Shown here piece by piece: positions 43,763-53,062 of a DNA stretch of 64,000 nt. The stretch lies in the NCBI RefSeq assembly GCF_043195105.1, contig NZ_JBAFWO010000007.1; one strand, written 5' to 3'. Source of the stretch: NCEH01 sp002257205 (lineage in GTDB: Bacteria; Pseudomonadota; Alphaproteobacteria; Rhizobiales; Xanthobacteraceae). Below the pieces are notes generated by a model that worked only from the letters and a program-made list of their open reading frames with translations, searched no databases and had not been told where the DNA came from. Made by a program: the position numbers and the translations under genes. Each line of letters begins with the position of its first letter. Position 1 is the first letter of the stretch.

Positions 43763-46228
43763 GTGTTTACCAACGCGGGGGTGCAGGGAACCGACCTCGC
43801 GGCGCTCTTCAACGCCGTGCCCAATCCCTATGTGATCCTCACGCCCGAATTCATCATCGTCGGCATGAACGAGGCCTATCTGCGCGTCACCATGCGGCGG
43901 CGGGAAGACATTCTCGGCCTGTCCATGTTCGAGGCGTTTCCGAGTGACCCCGCGTCCGCGTCCAACCAGATGCTGCGGGCCTCGCTCGAACGGGTGATCC
44001 GCAATCGGGCGCGCGAAGACCTGCCGTTCATCCCCTATCCGATCCAGCGGCCCGACGGCGTGATGGAGATGCGCTATTGGAGCGCCACCCACACCCCCCT
44101 GTTCGGGCCCGACGGCAGCGTCCGCCACGTGGTGCAGCACACGGTGGACGTGACCGAGCTGCACAATCTGCGGGTCAGCCTCGGCGCCACCGCGTCGAGC
44201 CCGGCGCTGCTGATCGAAGGGGAGGTGTTCGACCGCGCCGAGGCGGTGCAGGAGGCCAATACCAAGCTGGATCGCGAGCGCCAGCGCTTGCAGACCCTGT
44301 TCGAGCAGGCACCGGCCTTCACCGCCGTGCTGCGCGGACCCGACCATCTGGTCGAGCTGGCGAATGCCGCCTATCTGCGCCTCGTCGGCGACCGGCCCCT
44401 GGTGGGGCTGACGGTGCGGGAGGCGTTTCCCGAACTGGCCGGGCAACCGGTCCTGGACGCGCTGGACCGGGCTTATCGCACCGGGGAAGCCTTCGTCGCC
44501 CACGGCCTCTCGGTGATGCTGCGCAGGGCGCCCGGCCTGCCGCTGGAAGAGCATGTTCTCGACTTCATCTACCAGCCGGTGGTCGATGCGGATGGCTCGG
44601 TGGGCGGCATCTTCGTGCAGGGGCAGGACATCACCGAGCAGCGGCGGGCGGAAGATGCGTTGCGCGAGCGCGAGGTGGAGCTGCGCAAGCTCAATGAATC
44701 GCTGGAAATGCAGGTGGCCGAGCGGACCCGCGAGCGCGACCGGCTGTGGCGGCTCAGCGGCGATCTCATGGGCGTGTGCCGCGAGGATGGCGTCCTGGAG
44801 GCGGTGAACGGCGCGTGGAGCGATCTGCTCGGCTGGAGCGAATGCGATCTCCTGGCCCACGGCTTCCTCGATCTGGTGCATCCCGAGGATGTGGCGGCGA
44901 CCCGGGCGGCGCTTGCCCGCTCGCGCGAGGCGCCGGCCATTCCGCGCTTCGAGAACCGCTGCCGGCGCAGCGACGGCACCTATCGTGTGCTGGCCTGGAC
45001 GCTGGCCGCAGACACCGGGCGCCTCTATATCGTCGGGCGCGACATGACCGACCAGCGCCTGACCGAGGAGCAATTGCGCCAGTCGCAGAAGATGGAAGCG
45101 GTGGGCCAGCTGACCGGCGGCATCGCCCATGATTTCAACAATCTGCTCCAGGGCATCACGGGCTCGCTCGATATTCTCCGGCGCCGCGTCGCGCAGGGCC
45201 GCACCGCCGAGCTGGAGCGCTTCGTGGACAATGCCATGAGTTCGGCCAACCGCGCCGCCGCGCTCACCCACCGCCTGCTTGCCTTCTCCCGCCGCCAGCC
45301 GCTCGACCCCAAGCCGCTGAAGATCAATCCGCTGGTCCTCTCCATGGAAGATTTGCTGCGCCGCACCATGGGCGAGAGCATCCATCTGGAACTGGGGCTC
45401 GCCGATGGCCTCTGGCTGACCTTGTGCGACGCCAACCAGCTGGAAAACGCCATCCTCAACCTCGTGATCAACGCGCGCGACGCCATGCCCGATGGCGGCC
45501 GGCTGACCATCGAGACCTGCAACGCTGATCTGGACGACAGCTATGCCGCCCGCGTGCCGGGGGTGACGGCGGGCCAATATGTCTGCCTCGCCGTGAGCGA
45601 CACCGGCACCGGCATGGCGCCGGACGTGATCGCGCGCGCCTTCGATCCCTTCTTCACCACCAAGCCCATCGGCCAGGGCACCGGGCTCGGCCTGTCCATG
45701 ATCTATGGTTTCGCGCGTCAATCGGAAGGGCAGTGCCACATTTATAGCGAGGTCGGGGCCGGGACCTGCGTGAAGCTCTATCTGCCGCGGTATCGCGATG
45801 GCGGTTCCGACCCCTCCGGCGCGCCCGGCCCGGAGGCGCGCGAAAGCGGCGGCCTGGGCGCCGTGGTGCTGGTGGTGGAGGATGATCGCGTGGTGCGCGG
45901 TCTCATCCTGGAGGTGCTGCGCGAACTCGGATATGCCGCCATCGCGGCGGAGGACGGCCAGGCCGGCCTCGACCTGCTGATGTCCGACCGGAGGATCGAT
46001 CTTGTGATCACCGACATCGGCCTGCCGCGCCTCAACGGCCGGCAGATGGTGGACGCGGCGCGCGAGAGGCGGCGCGATCTGAAAGTCCTGTTCATGACCG
46101 GCTATGCCGAGAATGCCGCCGTCGCGGCCGGATTCCTGGAGCCGGGCATGACCATGGTGACGAAGCCGTTCGCGGTCGCCCATCTCGCCGCGCGCATCCG
46201 CGCCATGCTGGAGCAGGCGCAGGTCTAG
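43763..46228 (+). CDS. PAS-containing hybrid histidine kinase
   Basis: An 821-residue soluble hybrid sensor kinase. Three PAS-like domains cover about residues 5-130, 165-300 and 325-445. The dimerisation/phosphoacceptor helix has GGIAHDFNNLL with His456. The ATPase domain has N-box LVINARDAMPDGG, then DTGTGM and GQGTGLGLSMIYG. A C-terminal receiver carries Asp751 in ITDIGLP and the Lys of VTKPF. GTG 43763 is chosen for AAGGAGG five bases upstream; the frame is open further upstream. No transmembrane segment is seen, so it senses inside the cell. No partner regulator is adjacent. Confidence 0.92.
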   Translation: MFTNAGVQGTDLAALFNAVPNPYVILTPEFIIVGMNEAYLRVTMRRREDILGLSMFEAFPSDPASASNQMLRASLERVIRNRAREDLPFIPYPIQRPDGVMEMRYWSATHTPLFGPDGSVRHVVQHTVDVTELHNLRVSLGATASSPALLIEGEVFDRAEAVQEANTKLDRERQRLQTLFEQAPAFTAVLRGPDHLVELANAAYLRLVGDRPLVGLTVREAFPELAGQPVLDALDRAYRTGEAFVAHGLSVMLRRAPGLPLEEHVLDFIYQPVVDADGSVGGIFVQGQDITEQRRAEDALREREVELRKLNESLEMQVAERTRERDRLWRLSGDLMGVCREDGVLEAVNGAWSDLLGWSECDLLAHGFLDLVHPEDVAATRAALARSREAPAIPRFENRCRRSDGTYRVLAWTLAADTGRLYIVGRDMTDQRLTEEQLRQSQKMEAVGQLTGGIAHDFNNLLQGITGSLDILRRRVAQGRTAELERFVDNAMSSANRAAALTHRLLAFSRRQPLDPKPLKINPLVLSMEDLLRRTMGESIHLELGLADGLWLTLCDANQLENAILNLVINARDAMPDGGRLTIETCNADLDDSYAARVPGVTAGQYVCLAVSDTGTGMAPDVIARAFDPFFTTKPIGQGTGLGLSMIYGFARQSEGQCHIYSEVGAGTCVKLYLPRYRDGGSDPSGAPGPEARESGGLGAVVLVVEDDRVVRGLILEVLRELGYAAIAAEDGQAGLDLLMSDRRIDLVITDIGLPRLNGRQMVDAARERRRDLKVLFMTGYAENAAVAAGFLEPGMTMVTKPFAVAHLAARIRAMLEQAQV

Positions 46229-46791
46229 TGGTGCGACCGCGAGGGATGGAACCCATCTGTCGCTCGCGGGTCGAACCAAAACGCCTTGATCCACCAAGAC
46301 CGATCGACATTCAGCGGCGCGTCGAGGCGCTTGGCGTCAGGTGCGCGATTGCCTTTCTTTTACAGGTCGTCGCCTTCTGCGCGTCATGGCCGGGCGATCC
46401 ACGCCGGGCCGCCCGCGCGGGCCTTGAGCAGCCGATGCCAGCGGTTCCCCGTGGATGCACGGGACAAGCCCGTGCATGACAATGCTCTGCTGCAATGGCG
46501 TCAAGCCATGACTGTCGTCCCAACGCCGCCCTGACATTGTCCCGACGCCGCGCGGGTGGCGGGCGGGGCGGCGCGGGGTGTGGTGCGAACTTGCCGGGCG
46601 GGTCTTCCGGGCAGGGGTGCGGGGGCAGGGGTGCGGGGCAGGGCTGTCGGGGGCAGCCTGTCCGCGCGCTTTCCTTCCGCCGTGACATCGCGCATGAGGA
46701 GGCGGTTCGGGCCGGGCGCCGCGTCGGCGTGCGCGTCGGCGTGTGCCGTGGCTGGGTGTTCGCCGGTTCAGCCCCTTGTTCTGGATGGGTC
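46229..46791. repeat. Intergenic region with a 115-bp interspersed repeat
   Basis: In this 563-bp gap, about 46384-46498 is a repeat running from GTCATGGCCGGGC to a CATTGCAGCAGAG-type end (read on the minus strand). It recurs inverted at 55406-55523, including the internal palindrome GCACGGG..CCCGTGC. Bases 46590-46640 are G-rich with partial GGGGCAGGGGTGC duplications. No gene is supported; the frame that runs from 46495 into murJ has no homology-like content before 46792. Confidence 0.6.
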
Positions 46792-48312
46792 ATGTCCCTG
46801 CTTGCCCGCACCTCCACCGTCACGGCCGCGACCCTCGGTTCGCGGGTGATGGGCTTTGCCCGCGATGCCGGCACGGCCGCCGTGCTGGGCGCGGGGCCGG
46901 CGGCGGATGCGCTCATGGCCGCGCTCTCCTTGCCGCTGCTGGCGCGCCGGCTGCTCGCGGAAGGCGCGTTCAACGCGGCCTTCCTGCCCGGTCTCGCGGC
47001 GGCGCGGGCGCGGGGCGGGGATGCGGCGGGCGGGGCGCTCTCGCGCGCGGTGCTGATCCTCCTGGTGGCGCTGCTGCTGGTGCTGGCGGGGCTCGGCGCT
47101 TTGTTCATGCCGGCGCTGATCGGTGTGCTGGCGCCGGGCTTCGCGCTCGGCGGCGAGCGGGCGGACCTTGCGGTCACCTGCGGGCGCATCGCGCTGCTCT
47201 ATCTGCCCTTGGCGGCGGGGGCGGCGGTGTTCGGCGGCATCGCGAATGCGGGCCAGCGGGTGTTTCTGCCGGCGCTGGCGCCAGGGCTAGCCAATGCCGT
47301 GGTGCTCTGCGTGATCCTCTATCTCGTGCTCGCGACCGACATGGCGACGGGCACGGCGGCGGTGCTGGTCGCCATCGCCCAGGTTGCCGCCGGCATCGCC
47401 CAATTGCTGCTGATGAAGATCGCGAGCCACGGCGCACCGGGGGTGCTGGCGGGGGCGGGACGTCCTGCGGACTGGCGCGGCGCCCGTTCCGTGCTGCGCG
47501 CCTGCGCGCCCGCCTTGCTGTTCGCCGGCCTCTCGCAATTTCGCCTGCTGATCGCGGCGGCGACGGTCTCCGCTTTGCCGGGCGCGGTGGCGGCGCTGAA
47601 TTATGCCCAGCGCCTCGTGGACCTGCCGCTCGGCCTCGTGGGCGCGAGCGCGGGGGCGGTGCTGGTGCCGCTGCTGGCGGCGGGCGGGGCAGGGCGCGGG
47701 CGACATGCCAGCGGCGCCAGCCTCGCCGCGCTCGCGCTCGCCTTGCCGGCGGGCACCGGGCTCGCCGTGCTGGCGGAGCCGATCGTCGCCGTGCTCTATC
47801 AGCGCGGGAGCTTCGATGCGGAAGATGCCCGCCTGACGGCGCTGCTACTGGCGGCGCTCGCCTTCTCCCTGCCGGCGCAGGGGCTGGAACGGGTGCTCTC
47901 CGCCACCGCTTTGACCCATGGCATGACGCGGACCGTGGAGCGGGTGGGCCTCGCTTCGCTGCTTGCCTGCGTGCTCGCCTGCATCGGCCTCGGCGCCGCC
48001 TTCGGCCCGGCGGGCGCGGCGAGCGGGGTTGCGGTTTCGGCGAGCCTCAGCGCTTTGACCATCGGCACCTTGCTGGCGCGCGCCGGCCATCTGCATGTGG
48101 ATGGCGCGCTCGCCCGCGTGGTGGCCGGGCTTGCCGGGGGGTGCGTGCTGATGGCGCTGGTGGTTGGCGGCCTCGCGCAGGCCTGGCCGCATCCCGGCGC
48201 GGGCACATTCGCCGCCTTGGGGCGGCTCGTGGTGCTGGTGGGGGCGGGGATGCTCAGCTATGGCGTGGTCGCGCTGCTGGTGCGGCGCCTGCTGCGGCGC
48301 GCCACCGGCTGA
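46792..48312 (+). CDS. murJ: Lipid II flippase MurJ
   Basis: A 506-residue MOP-superfamily membrane protein with about fourteen hydrophobic segments. The start LARTSTVTAATLGSRVMGFARDAGTAAVLGAG and the ALSLPLLARRLLAEGAFNAAFLP stretch are typical of MurJ/MviN. RRLLAEGAFNAAFLP carries arginines that in E. coli line the cavity. It turns lipid II across the inner membrane for peptidoglycan synthesis and is expected to be essential. It is distinct from the EPS flippase at 24076. trpS lies about 1.1 kb downstream, a common alphaproteobacterial neighbourhood. Confidence 0.93.
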   Translation: MSLLARTSTVTAATLGSRVMGFARDAGTAAVLGAGPAADALMAALSLPLLARRLLAEGAFNAAFLPGLAAARARGGDAAGGALSRAVLILLVALLLVLAGLGALFMPALIGVLAPGFALGGERADLAVTCGRIALLYLPLAAGAAVFGGIANAGQRVFLPALAPGLANAVVLCVILYLVLATDMATGTAAVLVAIAQVAAGIAQLLLMKIASHGAPGVLAGAGRPADWRGARSVLRACAPALLFAGLSQFRLLIAAATVSALPGAVAALNYAQRLVDLPLGLVGASAGAVLVPLLAAGGAGRGRHASGASLAALALALPAGTGLAVLAEPIVAVLYQRGSFDAEDARLTALLLAALAFSLPAQGLERVLSATALTHGMTRTVERVGLASLLACVLACIGLGAAFGPAGAASGVAVSASLSALTIGTLLARAGHLHVDGALARVVAGLAGGCVLMALVVGGLAQAWPHPGAGTFAALGRLVVLVGAGMLSYGVVALLVRRLLRRATG

Positions 48313-48372
48313 ACGGTCTTTCAATCTTCATTACGAGTACCCTAGGTTGTGCGACCCGCAAAGGAACAGACC

Positions 48373-49266
48373 ATGGCTGAATCCGCGCCCGCCCCCGCTC
48401 CCGCCGTTCCCTGCCGCTTCTTCGCTTATCCCACGGCCGACGGGCTCGCTTTGTTCGGCCGCGACTGGGGCACGGTGGGTGATGATCTGCCGGTGGTCTG
48501 CCTGCCGGGCGTGACGCGCAATTCGCGCGATTTCGAAGCTTTGGCCGGGGCGCTCGTGGCGCGCGGGCGGCGCGTGGTGGGGCTGGATTTCCGCGGCCGG
48601 GGCGGCTCGGCCTTCGGGCCGGTGGCCACCTATACGCCGGCGCAGGAAGCGGCGGACACGATCGCCGCCCTCGCCAGCCTCGATATTCCCCGCGCGATCT
48701 TCATCGGCACCTCGCGCGGCGGGCTGGTGATGATGGTGCTCTCCCAGGCGCGGCCGGACCTGATGGCGGCGGCGGTGCTGAACGACATCGGCCCGGTGAT
48801 CGAGAAGGCCGGCCTTGCCCGCATCTCCGGCTATGTGGGCGTGCCGACCTTCACCGACTGGCCCTCCACCGTCGCGCGTCTCAAGGCGAGCCAGGGCTTC
48901 CTGTTCCCGGGCCTGGACGATGCCGGGTGGGAGCGCTTCGCCCGCCAGATCTATCGCGACGAATTCGGCGCGCCGGCGCTCGCCTATGATCCGGCGCTGG
49001 CCGTGGCCTTCAAGGCGTTCGACCCCAATGCCGAATTGCCGGATATGTGGCCGGGCTTCGAGGCCATGAAGGATATTCCCGTCATGGTGGTGCACGGCGC
49101 CCTGTCGGATATTCTGAGCGCCGATACGGTGGCGCAGATGGCGGCGCGCCATCCCGGCCTCACCGTCCACACCGTGGCGGACGAGGGGCACGCGCCCCTG
49201 CTGTGGGATGCGGCGACGCAGGACGCCATCGGCGCCTTCATCGACGCGGCAAATCCGCCCCGCTGA
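48373..49266 (+). CDS. Alpha/beta hydrolase
   Basis: A 297-residue alpha/beta hydrolase. LPGVTRNSRDFEALA gives the oxyanion region, LDFRGRGGS the loop after strand 4, and GTSRGGLVMM carries the nucleophile Ser. The acid is probably in HGALSDILS and the His in DEGHAPLLWD. The ATG at 48373 follows AGGAACAG; an in-frame ATG eight codons upstream is weaker. It resembles 3-oxoadipate enol-lactonase-like and esterase members, but the substrate cannot be read from the sequence or its neighbours murJ and trpS. Confidence 0.87.
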   Translation: MAESAPAPAPAVPCRFFAYPTADGLALFGRDWGTVGDDLPVVCLPGVTRNSRDFEALAGALVARGRRVVGLDFRGRGGSAFGPVATYTPAQEAADTIAALASLDIPRAIFIGTSRGGLVMMVLSQARPDLMAAAVLNDIGPVIEKAGLARISGYVGVPTFTDWPSTVARLKASQGFLFPGLDDAGWERFARQIYRDEFGAPALAYDPALAVAFKAFDPNAELPDMWPGFEAMKDIPVMVVHGALSDILSADTVAQMAARHPGLTVHTVADEGHAPLLWDAATQDAIGAFIDAANPPR

Positions 49267-49429
49267 GCGTTCCTCCCCCGCGCGGCATGGCGCTTGCCCG
49301 CCGGGCCGCTTGCGCCGCGCGGCGGCGGGTGGCATGAGGCGCGCTTCGTCTTCGCGCGCGACCGTCCGGCCGCTGCGCTGTCATGTCTGACGGCGGTGCC
49401 TCGCGCACGCCGGTCTTCGGGAGGTCGCC

Positions 49430-50467
49430 ATGGCGGCGGTCGCGGAACGCGTCTTTTCCGGTGTGCAGCCCACCGGCAACCTGCATCTCGGCAATTATCT
49501 CGGCGCCATCAAGCGCTTCGTCGCCCTGCAGGACAGCCATGACTGCATCTATTGCGTGGTCGATCTGCACGCCATCACCGTGTGGCAGGATCCCGAAGAG
49601 CTGAAGCGCCACACGCGCGAGGTCACCGCCGCCTTCATCGCCTGCGGCATCGATCCCACGCGCCATATCGTGTTCAACCAGAGCCAGGTGTCGGGTCATG
49701 CGGAACTGGCCTGGATCTTCAATTGCGTCGCCCGCATGGGCTGGCTCAACCGCATGACCCAGTTCAAGGAAAAGGCCGGCAAGGACCGCGAGAACGTGTC
49801 GCTCGGCCTGTTCGCCTATCCAAGCCTCATGGCCGCCGACATCCTGCTCTACAAGGCAACCCACGTGCCGGTGGGCGAGGACCAGAAGCAGCATCTGGAG
49901 CTGACGCGCGACATCGCGCAGAAGTTCAACGTGGATTTCGCCGCTTCCATCGCCGCCAACGGCCATGGCGAGGGCTATTTCCCGCTCACCGAGCCGCTGA
50001 TCGCCGGCCCCGCCACCCGCGTCATGAGCCTGCGCGACGGCTCCAAGAAGATGTCCAAGTCCGACCCGTCGGATTTCTCGCGCATCAATCTGACCGACGA
50101 CAAGGAGGCCATCGCCGGCAAGGTACGCAAGGCCAAGACCGATCCCGAGCCGCTGCCCTCCGAGGAAGCCGGGCTCAAGGCGCGTCCCGAGGCGGACAAT
50201 CTGGTGGGCATCTATGCCGCGCTCTCCGATGGCACCAAGCAAAGCGTGCTGGATGAATATGGCGGCGGGCAATTCTCCGCCTTCAAGGCGGCGCTGGTGG
50301 ATCTGGCCGTGGACAAGCTCGGCCCCATCGCCGGGGAGATGCAGCGCCTGATGGCCGATACCAGCGCCATTGACGCCATTCTCATCGACGGCGCGGCCCG
50401 CGCGCGGGTGATCGCCGACCAGACGATCCGCGACGTCAAGGACATCGTGGGCATGGTGCGCGGCTGA
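49430..50467 (+). CDS. trpS: Tryptophanyl-tRNA synthetase
   Basis: A 345-residue class I aminoacyl-tRNA synthetase that charges tRNA-Trp. The HIGH-type motif appears in GVQPTGNLHLGNYLGA and KMSKS in KKMSKSDPSD near residue 205. GRPA-like substrate residues (VVDLHAIT, PVGEDQKQHLELTRD) are intact. GGGAGG precedes the ATG. Length is normal for the bacterial short form. A C-rich/G-rich hairpin without a T tract lies about 60 bp downstream. Confidence 0.97.
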   Translation: MAAVAERVFSGVQPTGNLHLGNYLGAIKRFVALQDSHDCIYCVVDLHAITVWQDPEELKRHTREVTAAFIACGIDPTRHIVFNQSQVSGHAELAWIFNCVARMGWLNRMTQFKEKAGKDRENVSLGLFAYPSLMAADILLYKATHVPVGEDQKQHLELTRDIAQKFNVDFAASIAANGHGEGYFPLTEPLIAGPATRVMSLRDGSKKMSKSDPSDFSRINLTDDKEAIAGKVRKAKTDPEPLPSEEAGLKARPEADNLVGIYAALSDGTKQSVLDEYGGGQFSAFKAALVDLAVDKLGPIAGEMQRLMADTSAIDAILIDGAARARVIADQTIRDVKDIVGMVRG

Positions 50468-50526
50468 GCCGCCCAACGGCGCTGGCGTCTTCCTCGTCCG
50501 GGCTCTCTTTCCGTCTGGCTTCACTT

Positions 50527-50551
50527 CGCCCCCCTTCCTGCGTGGGGGGCG
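50527..50551 (+). terminator. GC-rich hairpin behind trpS
   Basis: CGCCCCCC and GGGGGGCG form an 8-bp stem with a 9-base loop. No T run follows, so a role as terminator is uncertain; it may be a relic of the REP-like palindromes. Confidence 0.35.
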
Positions 50552-50636
50552 GCGTGGCGTGCGAAAATGCCTGATCCCAGCGAAGCCGGCGCGTAGGTGA
50601 GGGGGGCGGGCACAGAATAAGGCGATCACGCGATAA

Positions 50637-50684
50637 TTTGATTGACTAGGAAATCATCCGGAGATAGTTTCCTAGTCAATCAAA
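50637..50684. promoter_or_regulatory. 48-bp perfect palindrome containing the marR promoter
   Basis: TTTGATTGACTAGGAAA (50637-50653) and its exact reverse complement (50668-50684) flank a 14-bp spacer. TTGACT at 50643-50648 and TAGTTT at 50666-50671 have 17 bp between them and would serve as -35 and -10. Dimer or double-dimer binding would cover the promoter 11 bp before the MarR gene, which suggests autorepression. Confidence 0.75.
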
Positions 50685-50694
50685 GAGGGTCCCC

Positions 50695-51201
50695 ATGTCG
50701 CCCGTTCAGTCGCCCGCCCTTCCGCCCGCCCTTCCGCCCGCCACCTCTCTCCCGCCCGTCTCCGACCTCACGGCGCATCTCGGCTTCTGGCTGCGCCTGG
50801 TGTCGAACCATGTGTCCCACGCCTTTGCGGGAAAGCTCGCCGCCACCGAAGTGACGGTCGCCGAATGGAGCCTCATGCGCGCGCTCTACGACAAGGCGCC
50901 GATGCCGCCCAGCCGGATCGCCGACGACATGGGCCTGACGCGGGGGGCAATCACCAAGCTCGCCGACCGGCTGATCGCAAAGGCGCTGATCGTGCGCGCG
51001 GCGAGCCCGGACGACGGCCGCGCGCAGACGCTCGCCCTGACGGAGCGCGGCACCGCGCTCGTGCCCGCCCTCGCCGCGCTCGCCGACCTCAACGATGCCG
51101 AATTCTTCGATGCCCTCACCCCGGACGAACGGGCGAGCCTGCTGCGGCTTCTGAAAGGCCTGGCCGAGCGCGGCCAAATGACCGCAACCCCGATCGAATG
51201 A
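50695..51201 (+). CDS. MarR family transcriptional regulator
   Basis: A 168-residue regulator with a Pro-rich N-terminal tail (residues 1-25, coded partly by a 12-bp repeat cgcccgcccttc at 50711-50734) and a MarR winged helix: TVAEWSLMRALYDKAPMPPSRIADDMGLTRGAITKLADRLIAKALI, then the wing region SPDDGRAQTLALTERG. MarR proteins bind DNA as dimers and respond to small phenolic or oxidising ligands. The long palindrome just upstream is its probable operator. The next gene (DUF1398) follows after 31 bp and is likely co-transcribed. Confidence 0.9.
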   Translation: MSPVQSPALPPALPPATSLPPVSDLTAHLGFWLRLVSNHVSHAFAGKLAATEVTVAEWSLMRALYDKAPMPPSRIADDMGLTRGAITKLADRLIAKALIVRAASPDDGRAQTLALTERGTALVPALAALADLNDAEFFDALTPDERASLLRLLKGLAERGQMTATPIE

Positions 51202-51232
51202 CCGCCCTCGATCCCGACACGGAGAAACACTC

Positions 51233-51637
51233 ATGGACGATCGACAGAAGACCACGGCGCGCACCTGTCTCGACGCCGCCCAGCGCAACACCATGAGCTT
51301 TCCGCAGATCGTGGGAGCGCTCGGGGAAGCCGGCTTCGAAAGCTATGCGGTCGATTACCGGCGCGCCACCGCGACCTATTATCTGCCTGACGGGGAGAGC
51401 ATCGAACTGCCGGCGCATCGGGCCGCCGGCGCAATTGCCCCGGCCTTCGACGCCGCGCGCCTCCAGGCCGCGATCGGCGAGGCCCAGCAGCAGGTTCCCG
51501 GCTATACCTACACGGGATTCTGCGAAAAGGCGGTTGCGGCCGGGTGCGCCGGCTATCTCGTGTCGTTCTCCGGCCGCCGCGCGCTTTATGTCGGGCGCAC
51601 CGGGGAAACCCACGTCGAGCTGTTTCCGAACCCCTAG
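51233..51637 (+). CDS. DUF1398 domain-containing protein
   Basis: A 134-residue protein of the DUF1398/YbcV-like family, with the C-terminal pattern F-C-E-K-A-V-A-A-G-C-A-G-Y-x-V-x-F and R-x-A-L-Y-V-G-R-T-G-E. YDxRR..TYYLPDGES is typical for the N-terminal half. The role is unknown; relatives occur in phage remnants and in stress-linked operons. It probably forms an operon with marR and may be the main target of that regulator. GGAGAA lies about ten bases before the ATG. Confidence 0.8.
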   Translation: MDDRQKTTARTCLDAAQRNTMSFPQIVGALGEAGFESYAVDYRRATATYYLPDGESIELPAHRAAGAIAPAFDAARLQAAIGEAQQQVPGYTYTGFCEKAVAAGCAGYLVSFSGRRALYVGRTGETHVELFPNP

Positions 51638-51741
51638 GTGGCGCCGCTTGCGCATGGGCCCCCGGCGGTTTGAGAGGGGGTCATGCCTTGCCGCTGCCAC
51701 CGCACTGGCGTAAGCCTCCACGGCAGCCAAAGGAAGTTCCC

Positions 51742-52497
51742 ATGCCGCAGGTGAGCCCCCAGCCGAACCTGACCGTCGATCCCGCCGAGGTCGCCCGCTT
51801 CGAGGCGCTGGGCGAGGAATGGTGGGATCCCAAGGGCAAGATGGCGCCGCTGCATGCCATCAATCCGGTTCGCCTCGCCTTCCTGCGCGACGTGATGGTG
51901 CGCCATTTCGGCCATGACCCGCGCAGCCTGCGGCCGCTGAAGGGCTTGCGCGTGCTCGACATCGGCTGCGGCGGCGGGCTCATCTGTGAGCCGATGGCAC
52001 GCATGGGGGCGGACATGGTGGGGATCGATCCCTCCGCCGGCAATGTGGAGATCGCGAGCGCCCATGCCGCGCGCGCCGACCTCGCCATCGACTATCGCGC
52101 CACCACGGCCGAGGAACTGGCGGATGTGGGCGAGCGGTTCGACGTGGTGATGGCGCTGGAGGTGGTGGAGCACGTGGCGGACGTCGGCCTGTTCGTGCGC
52201 CGCGCGGTGGAGATGGTGCAGCCGAACGGCCTGTTCATCGGCTCGACGCTGAACCGCACGGGCAAGAGCTTCGCGCTCGCCATCGTCGGGGCGGAATATG
52301 TGCTGCGCTGGCTGCCGCGCGGCACGCACCGCTGGGACAAGTTCGTGACCCCCGGCGAATTCGAGGCGAGCCTCGCCGCCGGCGGCTTCGAGATGCGCGA
52401 ACTGGCCGGCCTCAGCTTCGATCCGCTGCGCGGCACCTGGGCGCTCTCGGCGGATACGGACGTGAATTATTTCATCGTCGCCGGGCCGATGGGCTGA
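51742..52497 (+). CDS. ubiG: Ubiquinone biosynthesis O-methyltransferase
   Basis: A 251-residue SAM methyltransferase that performs both O-methylations of ubiquinone synthesis. Motif I is VLDIGCGGGLICEPMARMGA near residue 72, then GIDPS, and EVVEHVADV and the FIGSTLNRT strand as in UbiG; the N-terminal FEALGEEWWDPKGKMAPLHAINPVRL is diagnostic. AGGAAG precedes the ATG at 51742. The gene ends at a tandem 8-bp repeat and converges with the DUF1178 gene. Confidence 0.95.
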   Translation: MPQVSPQPNLTVDPAEVARFEALGEEWWDPKGKMAPLHAINPVRLAFLRDVMVRHFGHDPRSLRPLKGLRVLDIGCGGGLICEPMARMGADMVGIDPSAGNVEIASAHAARADLAIDYRATTAEELADVGERFDVVMALEVVEHVADVGLFVRRAVEMVQPNGLFIGSTLNRTGKSFALAIVGAEYVLRWLPRGTHRWDKFVTPGEFEASLAAGGFEMRELAGLSFDPLRGTWALSADTDVNYFIVAGPMG

Positions 52498-52519
52498 GAG
52501 CCTGAGAGCCTGAGAGCCT
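52496..52519. repeat. 8-bp tandem repeat at the ubiG stop
   Basis: GAGAGCCT is repeated three times in tandem immediately after the ubiG stop codon (the first copy starts within it). Confidence 0.85.
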
Positions 52520-52534
52520 GCGGCGCGTCCCGCC

Positions 52535-53062
52535 TCAGTTGCGGTCTTCCGGCAGGACGGGCAGGGGGAATACCTCCACCTCGTCGTCGCGTAGCGCCTT
52601 CACCTCGTCGGCGCTGGCCTCGCCATAGATCGAGCGATGCGCGATCTCGCCGCCATGCATCTTGCGGGCGAGGTCCGCGAAATCCTCGCCGACATAATCG
52701 GCCTTGCTGGTGACATGGTCGCGCAATTCGCGCACCAGGCGGCGGAACTCGCGTTCCTGGTCGCCCATCAGCGCCACCGGATTGGCCGGTCCCTGGGCGG
52801 CCGCCTGAGCGGTTTCCTGGCCCGTTTCCTGGCCCGTTTCCTGGCCCGATTCCTGGGCGGGCGCGGCCTCGGGTGCGGCCGGCGGGGCGCCGCGATCGGT
52901 GCGGGCGACGGAAGGCGCCATGATCGCCTTCTCCACCCGCGCGCTGCCGCAGTGCGGGCAGGCGATCAGCCCGCGTCCGCGCTGCGCCTCGTAGCTGTGG
53001 GAGGAGGGGAACCAGCTTTCGAAATCGTGGCCCTGCTCGCACCTCAGCGTGTAGCGGATCAC
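52535..53062 (-). CDS. DUF1178 family protein with QETG repeats
   Basis: A 175-residue protein. The N-terminus IRYTLRCEQGHDFESWF and the C-x2-C pair in IACPHCGS form a zinc-ribbon-like site, followed by the C-terminal domain (VRELRDHVTSKADYVGEDFADLARKMH) and IYGEAS. These are the DUF1178 landmarks; function unknown. The linker at about residues 71-84 is a run of G-Q-E-T units coded by a 12-bp tandem repeat (52812-52859). The start is GTG 53062, overlapping the nitrilase stop by four bases (GTGA), so the two are translated together. Confidence 0.88.
   Translation of the reverse strand: MIRYTLRCEQGHDFESWFPSSHSYEAQRGRGLIACPHCGSARVEKAIMAPSVARTDRGAPPAAPEAAPAQESGQETGQETGQETAQAAAQGPANPVALMGDQEREFRRLVRELRDHVTSKADYVGEDFADLARKMHGGEIAHRSIYGEASADEVKALRDDEVEVFPLPVLPEDRN
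52812..52859. repeat. 12-bp tandem repeat in the DUF1178 gene
   Basis: GTTTCCTGGCCC occurs in three perfect copies (52812, 52824, 52836) and one diverged copy. In frame it encodes E-T-G-Q units in the interdomain linker. Confidence 0.9.

Noticed and set aside
43520..46297. 925-codon minus-strand frame opposite the histidine kinase
   Set aside because: Antisense to a complete hybrid kinase; composition and lack of motifs mark it as a by-product of third-position GC.
46495..46791. N-terminal extension of MurJ
   Set aside because: The open frame before 46792 is low-complexity Arg/Gly-rich sequence over G-rich repeats, and the MurJ family begins at the later ATG.
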